Counted from the stretch's first letter, positions 1 through 9,124 are shown. The stretch is DNA of 50,851 nucleotides from Uliginosibacterium gangwonense (GCA_020723855.1 DYIB01000007.1:1-50851), one strand, 5' to 3'. The notes: generated from the sequence alone by a model not told the origin. A program made the numbers and translations.

Positions 1-462
1 CGCTGCGATCTGGCTCGTGATACCTATCGTGAGGTCGCCGGTAGTGCTGCTGTTGATGGGTTGCGCCGAGTCGTCGTCGCGCAGCGAGGGCGAAAGAGCG
101 TACCAGAGGCGTTCCCCTGACGCATCTCGTAGATCGGGAAGACCGAGAGTACGCCAAGGCAGCCAGCCGACATAGCTGGGGCAGTGGTTCCCTACGAGCA
201 TGTCGGCTTTGCCGTCGCCAGGAACGTTTTTGCCTGGAATATTCGTAATTAGATCCGGACACGGCAGGCTTCCCGGGCGATTGTCATCGGTGACAGCACG
301 ACCGATCAGCGCATCTTTGGCCAGGGCGAGGGCAGTCTCAGTATTCTGGCCGCGAGATATCTTCAACTGATTTGCACTCAGTTGCCTGACGAACAAATAG
401 ACCGCCGCCATCCCCAGCACAGCCAGGATGGCGATGAGAACCGCGCCCTTTTGGCGGAGCAT
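1..462 (-). CDS. Type IV pilus-like minor pilin (3' end cut by window edge)
   Basis: This reading frame runs off the left edge, so only about 154 N-terminal residues are visible. The start MLRQKG is followed by a long hydrophobic helix (AVLIAILAVLGMAAVYLF), as in type IV prepilins cut by a prepilin peptidase after Gly. The +5 residue is Ala rather than the usual Glu, which recalls GspK/PilX-type tip or minor pilins. Further on are a Cys-Pro pair, a GDGKAD stretch and a LPWRTLGLPDLRD block. It is the last visible gene of the minus-strand MSHA-like operon, about 47 bases after the mshK-like gene. An in-frame ATG at 489 would add nine residues. I prefer 462 because it gives a short leader and a weak AGG site. 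The exact role is unknown; assembly at a pilus tip is inferred. Confidence 0.7.
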   Translation of the reverse strand, partial: MLRQKGAVLIAILAVLGMAAVYLFVRQLSANQLKISRGQNTETALALAKDALIGRAVTDDNRPGSLPCPDLITNIPGKNVPGDGKADMLVGNHCPSYVGWLPWRTLGLPDLRDASGERLWYALSPSLRDDDSAQPINSSTTGDLTIGITSQIAA

Positions 463-509
463 TTGGCCTGCCGGGACGGACCTGGGCATGATTGCAGTGT
501 TGATGCTTG

Positions 510-959
510 TTAGTTTCCGCGTACTACTCTTGCCGGCCGTGGCAAGGAAATGCCGATGCGCCCATCGCCCATACTGCTGGTCGTCTCCCGGGCGCCGCGA
601 TTCAAGGACTCGCCGACCTTGAGCGGCACCGGCGCGTTCCCTCCGTCAATCACCGTAGCCTGGCCGGGGTTGCGCCGGTCGACCTCGACCCGCACTCCCG
701 TCGCGCCGCCGCCGTCGTGCTGGGGCACGCCGTTGATCCAGGTCGTACTCTTGCCGCTGCTGCGCACCACGACGCCGGTGACCGACAGGGTGTCTCCCTC
801 GAGCACCTGGGTGTGCTGGATATTGAGCTGGCGCTGCCGCTCGAGGGTGCTGCGGGCCTGGGGCGTGAGGAACAGGCGGCCCAGTTGCTCCGCCTGGGCG
901 GCGAAACACAACTGCGGAACGAGGGACAGCAAGGCGATTGCCAAGACGGAGTGGCTCAT
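510..959 (-). CDS. mshK: MshK-like exported pilus biogenesis protein
   Basis: A 149-residue protein with a clear Sec signal peptide (MSHSVLAIALLSLVPQLCFA). After it comes a short mature part with a GRLFLTPQAR motif and a segment VTGVVVRSSGKSTTWINGVP, the pattern of small periplasmic partners of PilO/MshJ such as MshK or PilP. The start at 959 is chosen because AAAGGGG lies just upstream and because the longer in-frame extension is Arg-rich with no signal sequence. It overlaps the end of the mshJ-like gene by four bases, so the two are translationally coupled. Family membership rests mainly on position and the recognisable motif, so the symbol is provisional. Confidence 0.6.
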   Translation of the reverse strand: MSHSVLAIALLSLVPQLCFAAQAEQLGRLFLTPQARSTLERQRQLNIQHTQVLEGDTLSVTGVVVRSSGKSTTWINGVPQHDGGGATGVRVEVDRRNPGQATVIDGGNAPVPLKVGESLNRGARETTSSMGDGRIGISLPRPARVVRGN

Positions 960-1573
960 TGGGGTATCCCCTTTCTTTCGCGCGCGGTGATCAGGTCGAG
1001 GATGCAGCTCGCCCGCAACTGGGCCGCGGGGCCTGTGCCGCCGCCGGCCCGCGACAGCCTCTCGATGGCGCACTTGCTCACCCGCACGTGGGCGTGTACG
1101 GCGCTGAAGTCGGAGAGGAAATTGCGCAGGTCCTCCTCGTGCAGCAGATCCATGCGCAGTTGCATCGGGCTGGTGTAGAACTCGAAGCCGCTGCCGCCGC
1201 CAGGGAAGGCGGGCAGGGTGAAAACCCGCTGGGGGGAGATCTCGTACTCGATTTCGTAGAGCTTGCGCTCCGCCTTGATGCGGCGGATCTGGTCCACCCA
1301 GTTCAGGCGCTCCTCCTCGCCCAGGATGCCCCGGGCCTGGAGGTCGTGGAAGCGGGCGATCTTTTCCCTGATTTCCTGCTCTTCCTGTTTGGCGCGGGCG
1401 AGCCGGCCCTGGATGTCGGCGAGCCTGGCCTGGGCCGTCTTGAGCGAGCGTTGCTCGTCGGCGAGGAAGCGGCCGGAGGCCGCCACCAGCGCGCCGCCTA
1501 CTGCGATCATCACGATCATGCCGGCGGCGCTGACGCGCAGGTGCCTGACCGTCTCGGCCGTGAGGGGGCTCAT
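956..1573 (-). CDS. mshJ: MshJ/PilO-like inner-membrane pilus assembly protein
   Basis: A 205-residue protein with one N-terminal transmembrane helix (about residues 15-32), a coiled-coil region rich in Gln, Glu, Arg and Lys (about 40-85), and a periplasmic C-terminal part. This is the usual PilO/GspM/MshJ layout. Members of this family sit under the secretin and bind a PilN-like partner through the coiled coil. The start codon overlaps the stop of the upstream PilM-PilN-like gene (ATGA at 1570-1573), and its own end overlaps the next gene by four bases. Sequence conservation in this family is low, so the call rests on topology and gene order. Confidence 0.6.
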   Translation of the reverse strand: MSPLTAETVRHLRVSAAGMIVMIAVGGALVAASGRFLADEQRSLKTAQARLADIQGRLARAKQEEQEIREKIARFHDLQARGILGEEERLNWVDQIRRIKAERKLYEIEYEISPQRVFTLPAFPGGGSGFEFYTSPMQLRMDLLHEEDLRNFLSDFSAVHAHVRVSKCAIERLSRAGGGTGPAAQLRASCILDLITARERKGIPQ

Positions 1574-3117
1574 GGGCGCGCGCCTCTGGCCACGTGCAGG
1601 ACGAACCGGGGCGGCTCGGTGCGGCCCTGCTCTTCGCCGCCGCCTTTCAGGGATTTGCCCGATTCGAGGTCGGAGGGCATGCGCTGCCCCGTCACGTCCA
1701 GTTTCACCTGCCGCAGGGCCGCGGCGAAACCGTTGATCTTGCCGAGCATGGCACGATGGTCCGCCTGCATCGCCGCCGGCAGCATGGCATGGATCACGGC
1801 CGTGCCGCCCTTGGCCTGCGCGTCCGCGCTTTCCGGAGCCGCGCCGGGCCGCGCCGCTTCCTTGGCCGTTCCGTCGGTCTGCTCCCCGGCGGACCATTCG
1901 ATCCTCTCCACCTCGATTTCCGGAAAGACGTCGAGAGCGCGGCTCACGGCCACGAACAGGTCGAAGGGATCGGGCGAGCGCTTTTCCAGTTGCTGGTAAC
2001 GCTCGATCAGGGCGCGCAGATCGTCCGTGCCGACGGGAACCGGGGGCAGGCCCTGCATGAGCTGGGCGTAGCGCTGGCCGTCGAGTTCCGCCTGGGCGCG
2101 CAGCCGGTTGCGCTCGGCGGCGAGCGACATTGCCTCGAAAACCTGCCCGCCCGCCCAGAGCAGGCAGCTTATCAACGCCGCCGCGCCGGCGCCGATCATT
2201 CCCGTGCGCATTTGCCACAGGCGGTAGTAGCGCTGCGCGGGCGGCGGCGCGTACTGGTGGGCCGGCGGGAACTGGCACAGGAGATGGGCGAACACCGGCT
2301 CGCAGCGGGAGTCGGCGGGAGAGGTTTTCAGGCCCGTCCGGCGTGCCGCCGCGTGCAGGTCGAGAATCCGATAGCGCAACTCCTCCGTGCTGCGGCAGGC
2401 CTCGGTGAAGGCTGCGGCGCGCGACGGGTGCACCAGCAGCAGCGTGGTGAGGGGGGCGTCGCGCGGGATCATGCGCTGGGCGGCCAGGTACTGGTAGATC
2501 TTCTCCGACTCGGCGGCGCAGGTCCGCGCCAGCTCGGCTTGCGCCATTTCCGGGACCAGGGACAGGCGCGAGAAGCGCAGGGCCCCCTGCTCCAAGAAGG
2601 TCTGGCGCACGGCGTTGCGGCCGATGCTGACCAGCACGCAGCGATCCAGGCGGAGATCGAGCTTTTTCAGCAACTGCTGGGCGAGCTGGGCTACAGTGTA
2701 GATTCCCGCGAGCCGGGCCTCTTCCGCGATCAGGCAATTCACCCACGGCTCCAGCACCTGGGGGCGCGTCAGGGCGGAGAACAGCATGCGCTCGTCGCGC
2801 CGCCCGGATTTCTCCCGGCCCAGGGAGACGGCGACCGCGTAGGGGGTGCCGTAGAAGAACTGGCTCAGCTTGCGGCTCAGCAGGGCCTTGCGGTCCGCTC
2901 CCTGTGCGTACGGCACGGACTCCATGTGGAAGCCCTCGTCGGCGCCGTCCACCAGAAGCCGAAAGTTGCTGCGGCGATGGGTCCTCACGTAGCCGCGGAA
3001 TGCCTGGACGCCCGCCTCGTCGGCGGCGAATACGCCTTCCTCGCGCAGATGGCCCGCGTGCCACAGGAGGGCCCGCAGGTCGATTCCGTCGAAGTGGAGT
3101 ACGCGGCGCTGGGGCAT
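1570..3117 (-). CDS. PilM-PilN-like fusion protein of MSHA-type pilus (MshI-like)
   Basis: 515 residues. The first 250 or so look like the cytoplasmic actin-fold PilM/MshI part. One transmembrane helix follows at about 298-318 (MIGAGAAALISCLLWAGGQVF). After it come a coiled-coil stretch and a periplasmic PilN-like region that ends in a low-complexity linker (Gly, Ala, Pro, Glu rich, about 410-440) and a final beta-rich part. In many pili PilM and PilN are separate proteins; here one chain carries both, as in GspL of type II secretion. It would link the cytoplasmic ATPase and platform to the periplasmic MshJ/MshK ring. It lies in the msh operon 10 bases after mshG and overlaps mshJ by four. 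Confidence 0.65.
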   Translation of the reverse strand: MPQRRVLHFDGIDLRALLWHAGHLREEGVFAADEAGVQAFRGYVRTHRRSNFRLLVDGADEGFHMESVPYAQGADRKALLSRKLSQFFYGTPYAVAVSLGREKSGRRDERMLFSALTRPQVLEPWVNCLIAEEARLAGIYTVAQLAQQLLKKLDLRLDRCVLVSIGRNAVRQTFLEQGALRFSRLSLVPEMAQAELARTCAAESEKIYQYLAAQRMIPRDAPLTTLLLVHPSRAAAFTEACRSTEELRYRILDLHAAARRTGLKTSPADSRCEPVFAHLLCQFPPAHQYAPPPAQRYYRLWQMRTGMIGAGAAALISCLLWAGGQVFEAMSLAAERNRLRAQAELDGQRYAQLMQGLPPVPVGTDDLRALIERYQQLEKRSPDPFDLFVAVSRALDVFPEIEVERIEWSAGEQTDGTAKEAARPGAAPESADAQAKGGTAVIHAMLPAAMQADHRAMLGKINGFAAALRQVKLDVTGQRMPSDLESGKSLKGGGEEQGRTEPPRFVLHVARGARP

Positions 3118-3127
3118 GAGCCTGCTT

Positions 3128-4330
3128 TCAGACTTTCAGCTTGGTGATGACATCGTACACCGGCCCCAGCACCGACAGCATCACCCAGCCCAGGATGGCG
3201 CCCAGCAGCAAAGTCATGGCGGGTTCGATTCCCGCCTGGATCTTGTCGATCGATTCCTTGACGTCGCGGTTGTAGAAGTAGCTCACGTTCAGCAGGGCCG
3301 TATCCAGGGCGCCGGTGTTCTCGCCCACCCGCAGCATGCGGATCACCAGGGGCGGGAACATGCCCAGGTTGTGGAAGGCGGTGGTGACGTTCTGGCCTTC
3401 GGCGATCATCTGGCCGGCACGCTTCAGGCCGTCCTCGATCACCACGTTGCCCACGATGTCCCGGGTGGTGCGCACGGCGTCGATGATGGGGATGCCCGAG
3501 GCGTACATCATGGCGAAGATGCCGGCGAAGCGCGACAGGATGATCTTGCGCAGGATGGGCCCGATGATGGGCAGGCGCAGCTTCAGGTCGTCGAAGCGCA
3601 GCCGCGCCGCCGGGTTCACGCGGATCATCGCGTTGAGCCCGATCACCGCCGCGACGGGCAGGCCGACGAACAGGTACCAGAACTGGCGGAAGGCATCGGA
3701 GGTGGCGATCAGCAGCCGGGTCTGCAGGGGCAGGGCCTGGCCCATGTTCTTGATGAAGGAGGCCATCTGCGGCACCAGATAGACCAGCAGGAACACCGTG
3801 ACGGCGACGACGATGGTGCCGACGAAAGCCGGGTACATGAACAGCCGCTTGGTCTGGGAGGCCAGTTCGTCTTCCCACTTGAGGGATTCGTTGAGGCTCT
3901 TCAGCACCTCGGGCAGATTGCCCGTCGCCTCGCCGGCGCGCACCAGGTTGCAGAACACGGTGTTGAACACCTTCGGGTGCTCGCGCATGGCCTGGGACAG
4001 GGTGCGCCCGCCTTCGATACTCTCGATCATGCCGGCGATGATCTCGCGGAAGCGCGGGTGCGACAGGCTGTCGCGCAGGTCGGTCAGGCCTTCCAGGATG
4101 GGCACGCCCGAGCGGGTGAGCTGCTCCAGGTGGAAGCAGAAGTTGATCAGCTCGCGCCGGGGCACGGAAGCGCCGCGGAACAGCGCCGTGCGCTTGACCG
4201 GTGCGCCGTTGATGAAATCCAGGTCCATGCGCTTCAGGCGCATCTCCAGGTCCACCTGATTGATGGCGTCCATCTCGCCGCGCACCAGGCGGCCGCGCGC
4301 ATCCATGGCCTTGTACGAGAACAATGCCAT
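3128..4330 (-). CDS. mshG: Type II secretion F-family platform protein MshG
   Basis: 400 residues, a normal length for GspF/PilC/MshG inner-membrane platform proteins. The N-terminal cytoplasmic part begins MALFSYKAMDARGR, typical of the family. Two T2SSF helical bundles are separated by hydrophobic segments near residues 170-190 and 220-240, with a last membrane segment near 375-395. The repeated pattern LTRSGVPILEGL and MYASGIPIIDAV, with VGENTGAL in the second half and RAGEATGNL in the first, marks the two domains. The protein anchors the ATPase MshE and drives pilin movement in and out of the membrane. It starts four bases after mshE ends. Confidence 0.9.
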   Translation of the reverse strand: MALFSYKAMDARGRLVRGEMDAINQVDLEMRLKRMDLDFINGAPVKRTALFRGASVPRRELINFCFHLEQLTRSGVPILEGLTDLRDSLSHPRFREIIAGMIESIEGGRTLSQAMREHPKVFNTVFCNLVRAGEATGNLPEVLKSLNESLKWEDELASQTKRLFMYPAFVGTIVVAVTVFLLVYLVPQMASFIKNMGQALPLQTRLLIATSDAFRQFWYLFVGLPVAAVIGLNAMIRVNPAARLRFDDLKLRLPIIGPILRKIILSRFAGIFAMMYASGIPIIDAVRTTRDIVGNVVIEDGLKRAGQMIAEGQNVTTAFHNLGMFPPLVIRMLRVGENTGALDTALLNVSYFYNRDVKESIDKIQAGIEPAMTLLLGAILGWVMLSVLGPVYDVITKLKV

Positions 4331-4334
4331 GGCG

Positions 4335-6041
4335 CTACATCCTGTCCGTGAGATCCACCACCCGCGCCACTTCGTCGAGCGAGGTCGAGCCGTCGAGCAC
4401 GCGCCGTATGCCGTCCTCGGCCAGGGGGCGGAAGCCCTTGGCTAGCGCCATGCCCTTGATCTCGCGGAAGGTGGCGCGGCGCGCCACCAGCTCGTCCAGG
4501 TCCGCGTCCAGGCGCAGCAGCTCCATGATGGCAAGCCGTCCTTTGTAGCCCTGGAAGTCGCAGTGTTCGCAGCCCACGGGCCGGTAGAGCAGGGGCGCGC
4601 CCCGGGCGCCGGCGGCGCCGATCAGGCGCAGTTCGTGGGGTTCGGGCGTGGCGGGGCGCCGGCACTCGCGGCACAGCCGGCGCACCAGGCGCTGGGCGAC
4701 GATGCCGATGATGTTGCCCGCCATGATGTCCGGCAGGATGCCGATGTCCAGCAGGCGCGGTATGGCCCCGATGGCCGAGTTGGTATGCAGGGTGGAATAC
4801 ACCTGATGGCCGGTCATGGCGGCGCGGAAGGCCATCTCGGCCGTGTCGGCATCGCGGATCTCGCCCACCAGGATGACGTCCGGATCCTGGCGCATCATGG
4901 AGCGCACGCCGTTGGCGAAGTCGAGTTTGGCGGCCTCGGCGACGGAAGTCTGGCGGATCATGGTCATCGGGTACTCGACCGGGTCCTCCAAAGTCATGAT
5001 GTTGATGCCCTCGGAGTTGATGTGGCTGAGCACCGAATAGAGCGTGGTGGTCTTGCCGCTGCCGGTGGGACCGGTGACCAGGATGATGCCTTCCGGGCGC
5101 GCGATCATCAGCTTCAACTGGTTGAGCTGGTCGTCATCCAGGCCCAGGTCGTCCAGGGGCACGATGCCCTTCTGGCGGTCCAGGATGCGCAGCACGATGT
5201 TCTCGCCGTGGATGGTGGGCTGGGCCGACACCCGGAAATCCACCGGCCGCCCGCTGATGTTGAGGGAGATGCGCCCGTCCTGGGGCGCGCGCGTCTCGGC
5301 GATGTTCATGTTGCTCATCACCTTGATGCGCACCGCCATGGCCGGCCAGTAGGATTTGTGCAGCGCCCGGATCTGGCGCAGGATGCCGTCGATGCGGTAG
5401 CGGATGCGCAGGAAATTCTGTTCCGGCTCGAAGTGGATGTCGGAGGCTTCGCGCTTGACCGCATCGGTGAGCAGGGCGTCGATCAGGCGCACCACTGGCT
5501 GGCTGTACTCATCCGAGGAGGCGGCGAGGCTCCGGTAGTCGATCTCCCCGGTCTCGATCTCGTGCAGGATGCCGTCGATGGACAGCTCGTGGCCGTAATA
5601 CTGGTCGATGGCGCGGGCGATTTCCGACTCACCGGCCAGCACCGTCTCTATGGCCAGGTCTTCGCTGGACAGGGCGCGCAGCTTGTCCAGGGCGACGATG
5701 TCGTTGATGTCGCTGATGGCCACCGTCAGCCGCGGGATCTGCCTGTCGTAGTCCAGGGGCAGCAGGCGATGGCGCTTGGCCAGTTCCCGGGGCACCAGGC
5801 GCAGGGCTTCTGGGTCGACGATGGCACGCGACAGGTCCACGGCTGCCTTGCCCAGGCTCTGGCCCAGGGCGTCGCGCAGGGTCGCTTCCGAGACGAAGCC
5901 CAGGCTCACCAGCAGGCGTCCCACCGGCTGGTTCGACTTCATCTGCTCCAGCAGCGCGATGCGCAACTGGTCCTCGCTGATCACCCCTTGCGAGATCAGG
6001 ATCTGGCCCAGGGGGCGGCGATGGGGAGTGGGAGAGTTCAT
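4335..6041 (-). CDS. mshE: MSHA-type pilus extension ATPase MshE (GspE family)
   Basis: 568 residues. The N-terminal part (about 10-140) looks like the MshEN region, with two 24-residue blocks of the pattern xLGxxLxxxGxIxxxxLxxAL (PLGQILISQGVIS and PVGRLLVSLGFVS). In Vibrio MshE this region binds cyclic di-GMP. The GspE core follows, with Walker A GPTGSGKT, an Asp box (MTLEDPVEYP), Walker B ILVGEIRD, a His box (STLHTNSA) and a zinc-type tetracysteine motif (CRECRRP with CEHCD). The start at 6041 is preferred over longer in-frame ATGs because the upstream extension overlaps mshN and looks non-coding. It powers pilus assembly at the inner membrane. Control by c-di-GMP is inferred from the motif. 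Confidence 0.93.
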   Translation of the reverse strand: MNSPTPHRRPLGQILISQGVISEDQLRIALLEQMKSNQPVGRLLVSLGFVSEATLRDALGQSLGKAAVDLSRAIVDPEALRLVPRELAKRHRLLPLDYDRQIPRLTVAISDINDIVALDKLRALSSEDLAIETVLAGESEIARAIDQYYGHELSIDGILHEIETGEIDYRSLAASSDEYSQPVVRLIDALLTDAVKREASDIHFEPEQNFLRIRYRIDGILRQIRALHKSYWPAMAVRIKVMSNMNIAETRAPQDGRISLNISGRPVDFRVSAQPTIHGENIVLRILDRQKGIVPLDDLGLDDDQLNQLKLMIARPEGIILVTGPTGSGKTTTLYSVLSHINSEGINIMTLEDPVEYPMTMIRQTSVAEAAKLDFANGVRSMMRQDPDVILVGEIRDADTAEMAFRAAMTGHQVYSTLHTNSAIGAIPRLLDIGILPDIMAGNIIGIVAQRLVRRLCRECRRPATPEPHELRLIGAAGARGAPLLYRPVGCEHCDFQGYKGRLAIMELLRLDADLDELVARRATFREIKGMALAKGFRPLAEDGIRRVLDGSTSLDEVARVVDLTDRM

Positions 6042-6069
6042 CCGACCTTTGGCGGCACGTACGCGAGCT

Positions 6070-7218
6070 TTACTGCTGCAAGTCCCGGATGCGGCCGGCC
6101 GCCTGGGTCCGATCGAAGCCGGCGGGCCGGATGTCGGCGGCCGCAAGCGCTTTCTGATAATACTGCAACGCCAGCTTGGGCTGGCGCAAGTGATCCAGGG
6201 CCACGGCCAGGTTGAACAGGTAGTCGGGATTGTCGCCGTCCCCCGCGAAGGCGCGGAAATAGGCCTGCTGCGCCTCGTTCCAGCGCCCCTGACGCGCATA
6301 GACATTGCCCAGGGCGAAGTTGAGCGGCGGGGAGTCGGGCTGATCCGTCAGCAGCACCTTCAGGCGGCTTTCCAGTTGTACCGGGTCGCTCTGCTGGCGC
6401 AAGCCGGCCAGCCCGGCCTGGGCGGTGGCGTTCTTGGGGTCGCTTTCGGCGGCGGCGAGGAAGTAGCGCTCCGCCACGTCGGGCCGCGCCTGTTGCAGGG
6501 CGATCATGGCCATGCCCAGCAGCGCGTCCGCGTTCTCCGGCTCGGTTTTCAGGACCTGCTCATAGCCGCGCTGCGCCGCATCGACTCTGCCTGCCTGGAA
6601 GGCCTGGTAGGCCTGATTCAGTACCGGGTTGACCACGATCTTGCTTTTGCTGATGCGCACCGGCGCGGGTTCTTCACGCACCGGCTTGGGTGCCGCCGGC
6701 CGCAGCGGGCGCACCGGCTCTGCCGGTTTGGCCGGTAGCGCCGCCCGGGGCGCAAGGTCCGCACCCAGCGGAGTGGCCGCCGCCGGCAGCGGAGACTGGG
6801 ATGCCGGAGCGGAGGTTGCCGGGGCGGCAGGCAGGGGCGCAACGGCGGCGGGCGGCGGCGCCGCCGCCGTCAACTGCCGGTTCCTGGCGGGCTGCAACTG
6901 GAGCCAGAAATGGATGCCGATCGCCACCATGGCGGCAGTCGTCGATATGCCCAGCACGAGATAAAAAGGCCGCCGCGACGGCGGCTGCTTGGCATCGAAC
7001 AGATGCCGGGCGGCTTCACGCTGCCGCGCGTCGTCCGCTGCAGGCGCCGCAGGTGTGGCAGGCGGCGGGCCGAGTTCGTCGTCGAGCAGCTCGAGGGTGA
7101 GGGCCGGTTTTGCCTGCGCCGGTCCCTGGCCGCCTTCGGCTGGTGTGGTGCCGCTGCCCTCTTGCGACTGGCGCTTGGCCTGCTCGGCTCTCTTGAGCGC
7201 GTCCATCAGCAGGCTCAC
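6070..7218 (-). CDS. mshN: MshN-like tetratricopeptide repeat protein
   Basis: 382 residues. It starts MSLLMDALKRAEQAK, the usual opening of MshN/GspB-like membrane proteins. One transmembrane helix lies near residues 84-102. A Pro/Ala-rich linker that spans the periplasm follows (about 105-185). The C-terminal 190 residues hold several TPR-like helix pairs (for example ALLGMAMIALQQARPDVAERYFLAAAE). Such proteins are thought to help the secretin assemble or reach the outer membrane. The start overlaps the end of the secretin gene by four bases, so it is translationally coupled to mshL. Confidence 0.82.
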   Translation of the reverse strand: MSLLMDALKRAEQAKRQSQEGSGTTPAEGGQGPAQAKPALTLELLDDELGPPPATPAAPAADDARQREAARHLFDAKQPPSRRPFYLVLGISTTAAMVAIGIHFWLQLQPARNRQLTAAAPPPAAVAPLPAAPATSAPASQSPLPAAATPLGADLAPRAALPAKPAEPVRPLRPAAPKPVREEPAPVRISKSKIVVNPVLNQAYQAFQAGRVDAAQRGYEQVLKTEPENADALLGMAMIALQQARPDVAERYFLAAAESDPKNATAQAGLAGLRQQSDPVQLESRLKVLLTDQPDSPPLNFALGNVYARQGRWNEAQQAYFRAFAGDGDNPDYLFNLAVALDHLRQPKLALQYYQKALAAADIRPAGFDRTQAAGRIRDLQQ

Positions 7219-9080
7219 CGATTCTCCTCCCCGGAGCCGATGGCGGGCTGTTTGGGGCCGGGCAGGTTGTCGAAGAAATCCTTGCCCGGCAACTGGTTGC
7301 GGAACACGCGGAAATCGCCGCTGATGCTGGGATCATGGACCACCACCGGGCGCAGGAAAATCACCAGCTCGGTCTTGCGGTTGATGTCGTTGCGGTGCTG
7401 GAACAGGTTGCCGAGCAGCGGAATCTTCGACAGTCCCGGCACCGCGTCGTCCTTGTAGTCCACGCCGTCCTGCATCAGTCCGCCCATCACGGCGATGTCG
7501 CCGTTGTGCACGCGGATGAGCGATTCGATCTCGCGCGTCTGGATTTCCGGCACGAGGTTGGAAACGCCGGCGGCGGCGAGCGCCGGGGTGGGGTCGGCAA
7601 CGAAGCCGCTGATGCGGGAAATGGTCGGCCGGACATTGAGCACCACCACGTCGGCTTCGCTGATCTGGGGCGTGACCGTCATGACCAGGCCCACCGACAC
7701 CGTGTTCGGTTTGGCGGTGATGGTGGAGGGGATCACCGTGCCGCCGCTGGTAACCGTGGTCTGGGTGGCATCGACGGTGAAGAAGACACGGTTGTCGACC
7801 ACCTTCAACAATGCCGTCTGATTGTTGAGCACGGCGAGCTTCGGGCTGGACAACACCTTGAGCGTGCCGAAGGACTCCAGCAGCCGGATGGCTGCGGTCA
7901 GGCCGCCGTTGCGGAAGGCCAGCGTAAACAGGGTATTGGCCACCCCCGAAGGCAGCGTGGAGTTGATCTGCTCGAAGGCGCCGGTCAGGGGATTGATGCG
8001 CTGTGTCGCGGCGCCCTGGCCGACGGCCACCCGGGCGCCCTTGTCGCGCAGATACTGCCAATCGATGCCCTGCTGGTACTGGTCGTTGAGGCTTACCTCG
8101 ACGATGGTCGCCTCGATCAGCACCTGGCGCCGCGCCGAAGACATGACATGGTCAATGAACTCCTGCACCTTCTCGTGCTGGCGCGAGGTGGCGCGCACGA
8201 ACACCACGCCCGTTTCCGGATTCACGATGACCGAGGCGGCCTCGCGAAAGGTGGTCCTGCGCACCACCGTCGTGCCGGCGTTCTCCAGGGTGGCGGGGTT
8301 GGGGCTGCCGGCTATGCCCGTCTGCTGCGCCCGGGAGCGCCCGGCGCCCTGAGGCGTCACGCCCGTGCCCGTGGTGCTTTGGCTGCCGGACTGCTCGACG
8401 ACGGTTTCGCTCGAACCTTCGGGCAGGATCTTGTCCGTCTCGCGCAGGATGTCCTTGATGTTCTTCTCCAGGTTCTCCCAGAAGCGGTTCTTGGCATTGT
8501 TCTCCACCGAGGTGCGGGAGACGTTGCCCGCGCCCGCCGCAGCGGCGGCGGCACCGCCGCTGCCGGTGCTGCCGCCCGAGGGAATCTGGGTGTTGATGGC
8601 GATCGATCCCACCACGTCGCGCGCCATGTTCACGTAATCGATCTTGTACGTGCGCAGATGGGGCGTGTCGGGCATCACCGCCAGATTCGGGCCGTCCAGC
8701 TCGTAGCGCATGTCGATCTGCCTGGCGATGCGGTTGAGCAGTTGCGGCAACGTCTGGTCGATGGCGTTGAGGGTCACCGTGCCGGAGATGCCCGGGTGGA
8801 GGTCCACATTCAGCCTGGCGTCGCGCGCCAGGGCGAACAGCAGTTCCTGGGCCGGGACGTTGTTCACCACCACGCTGTAGGTTTCGGCCTTGGGGGCGGG
8901 CTTGGGCGGGGGCAGGGCCAGGGCCTGGGGCACCGGCGCGGGAATTCTTGCTTCGGCCGGAGCGGCCCTGACTTCTTCCGCCCGGATATGGGCATCGGAA
9001 GGCTTGAGGGCGGGGGCGCTAGTGCACGCCGAGACGGCCAGGGCCGTGACGATGGCAGCGGTGGTGTATTTAAAAGTCAT
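7215..9080 (-). CDS. mshL: Outer-membrane secretin MshL (PulD/PilQ family)
   Basis: 621 residues. The start MTFKYTTAAIVTALAVSACTS gives a lipoprotein signal with lipobox AVSAC. An in-frame ATG at 9185 would add 35 residues that spoil the signal, so 9080 is used. Next come an STN-like short domain (about 75-150, NVPAQELLFALARDARLN), a Gly/Ala/Ser-rich region and an N-type ring domain (VIVNPETGVVFVRATSRQHEKVQEFID). The C-terminal secretin barrel carries the family signature near VPEIQTREIESLIRVHNGD and GGLMQDG, and ends in LVIFLRPVVV. It forms the outer-membrane pore through which the pilus exits. It opens the distal part of the operon, after a 141-base gap that holds a possible promoter. Confidence 0.92.
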   Translation of the reverse strand: MTFKYTTAAIVTALAVSACTSAPALKPSDAHIRAEEVRAAPAEARIPAPVPQALALPPPKPAPKAETYSVVVNNVPAQELLFALARDARLNVDLHPGISGTVTLNAIDQTLPQLLNRIARQIDMRYELDGPNLAVMPDTPHLRTYKIDYVNMARDVVGSIAINTQIPSGGSTGSGGAAAAAAGAGNVSRTSVENNAKNRFWENLEKNIKDILRETDKILPEGSSETVVEQSGSQSTTGTGVTPQGAGRSRAQQTGIAGSPNPATLENAGTTVVRRTTFREAASVIVNPETGVVFVRATSRQHEKVQEFIDHVMSSARRQVLIEATIVEVSLNDQYQQGIDWQYLRDKGARVAVGQGAATQRINPLTGAFEQINSTLPSGVANTLFTLAFRNGGLTAAIRLLESFGTLKVLSSPKLAVLNNQTALLKVVDNRVFFTVDATQTTVTSGGTVIPSTITAKPNTVSVGLVMTVTPQISEADVVVLNVRPTISRISGFVADPTPALAAAGVSNLVPEIQTREIESLIRVHNGDIAVMGGLMQDGVDYKDDAVPGLSKIPLLGNLFQHRNDINRKTELVIFLRPVVVHDPSISGDFRVFRNQLPGKDFFDNLPGPKQPAIGSGEENR

Positions 9081-9124
9081 GATGAGCCGGGAAGCGAGCC
9101 CCTCGTCCGTTGCAAGGCTTTCCG

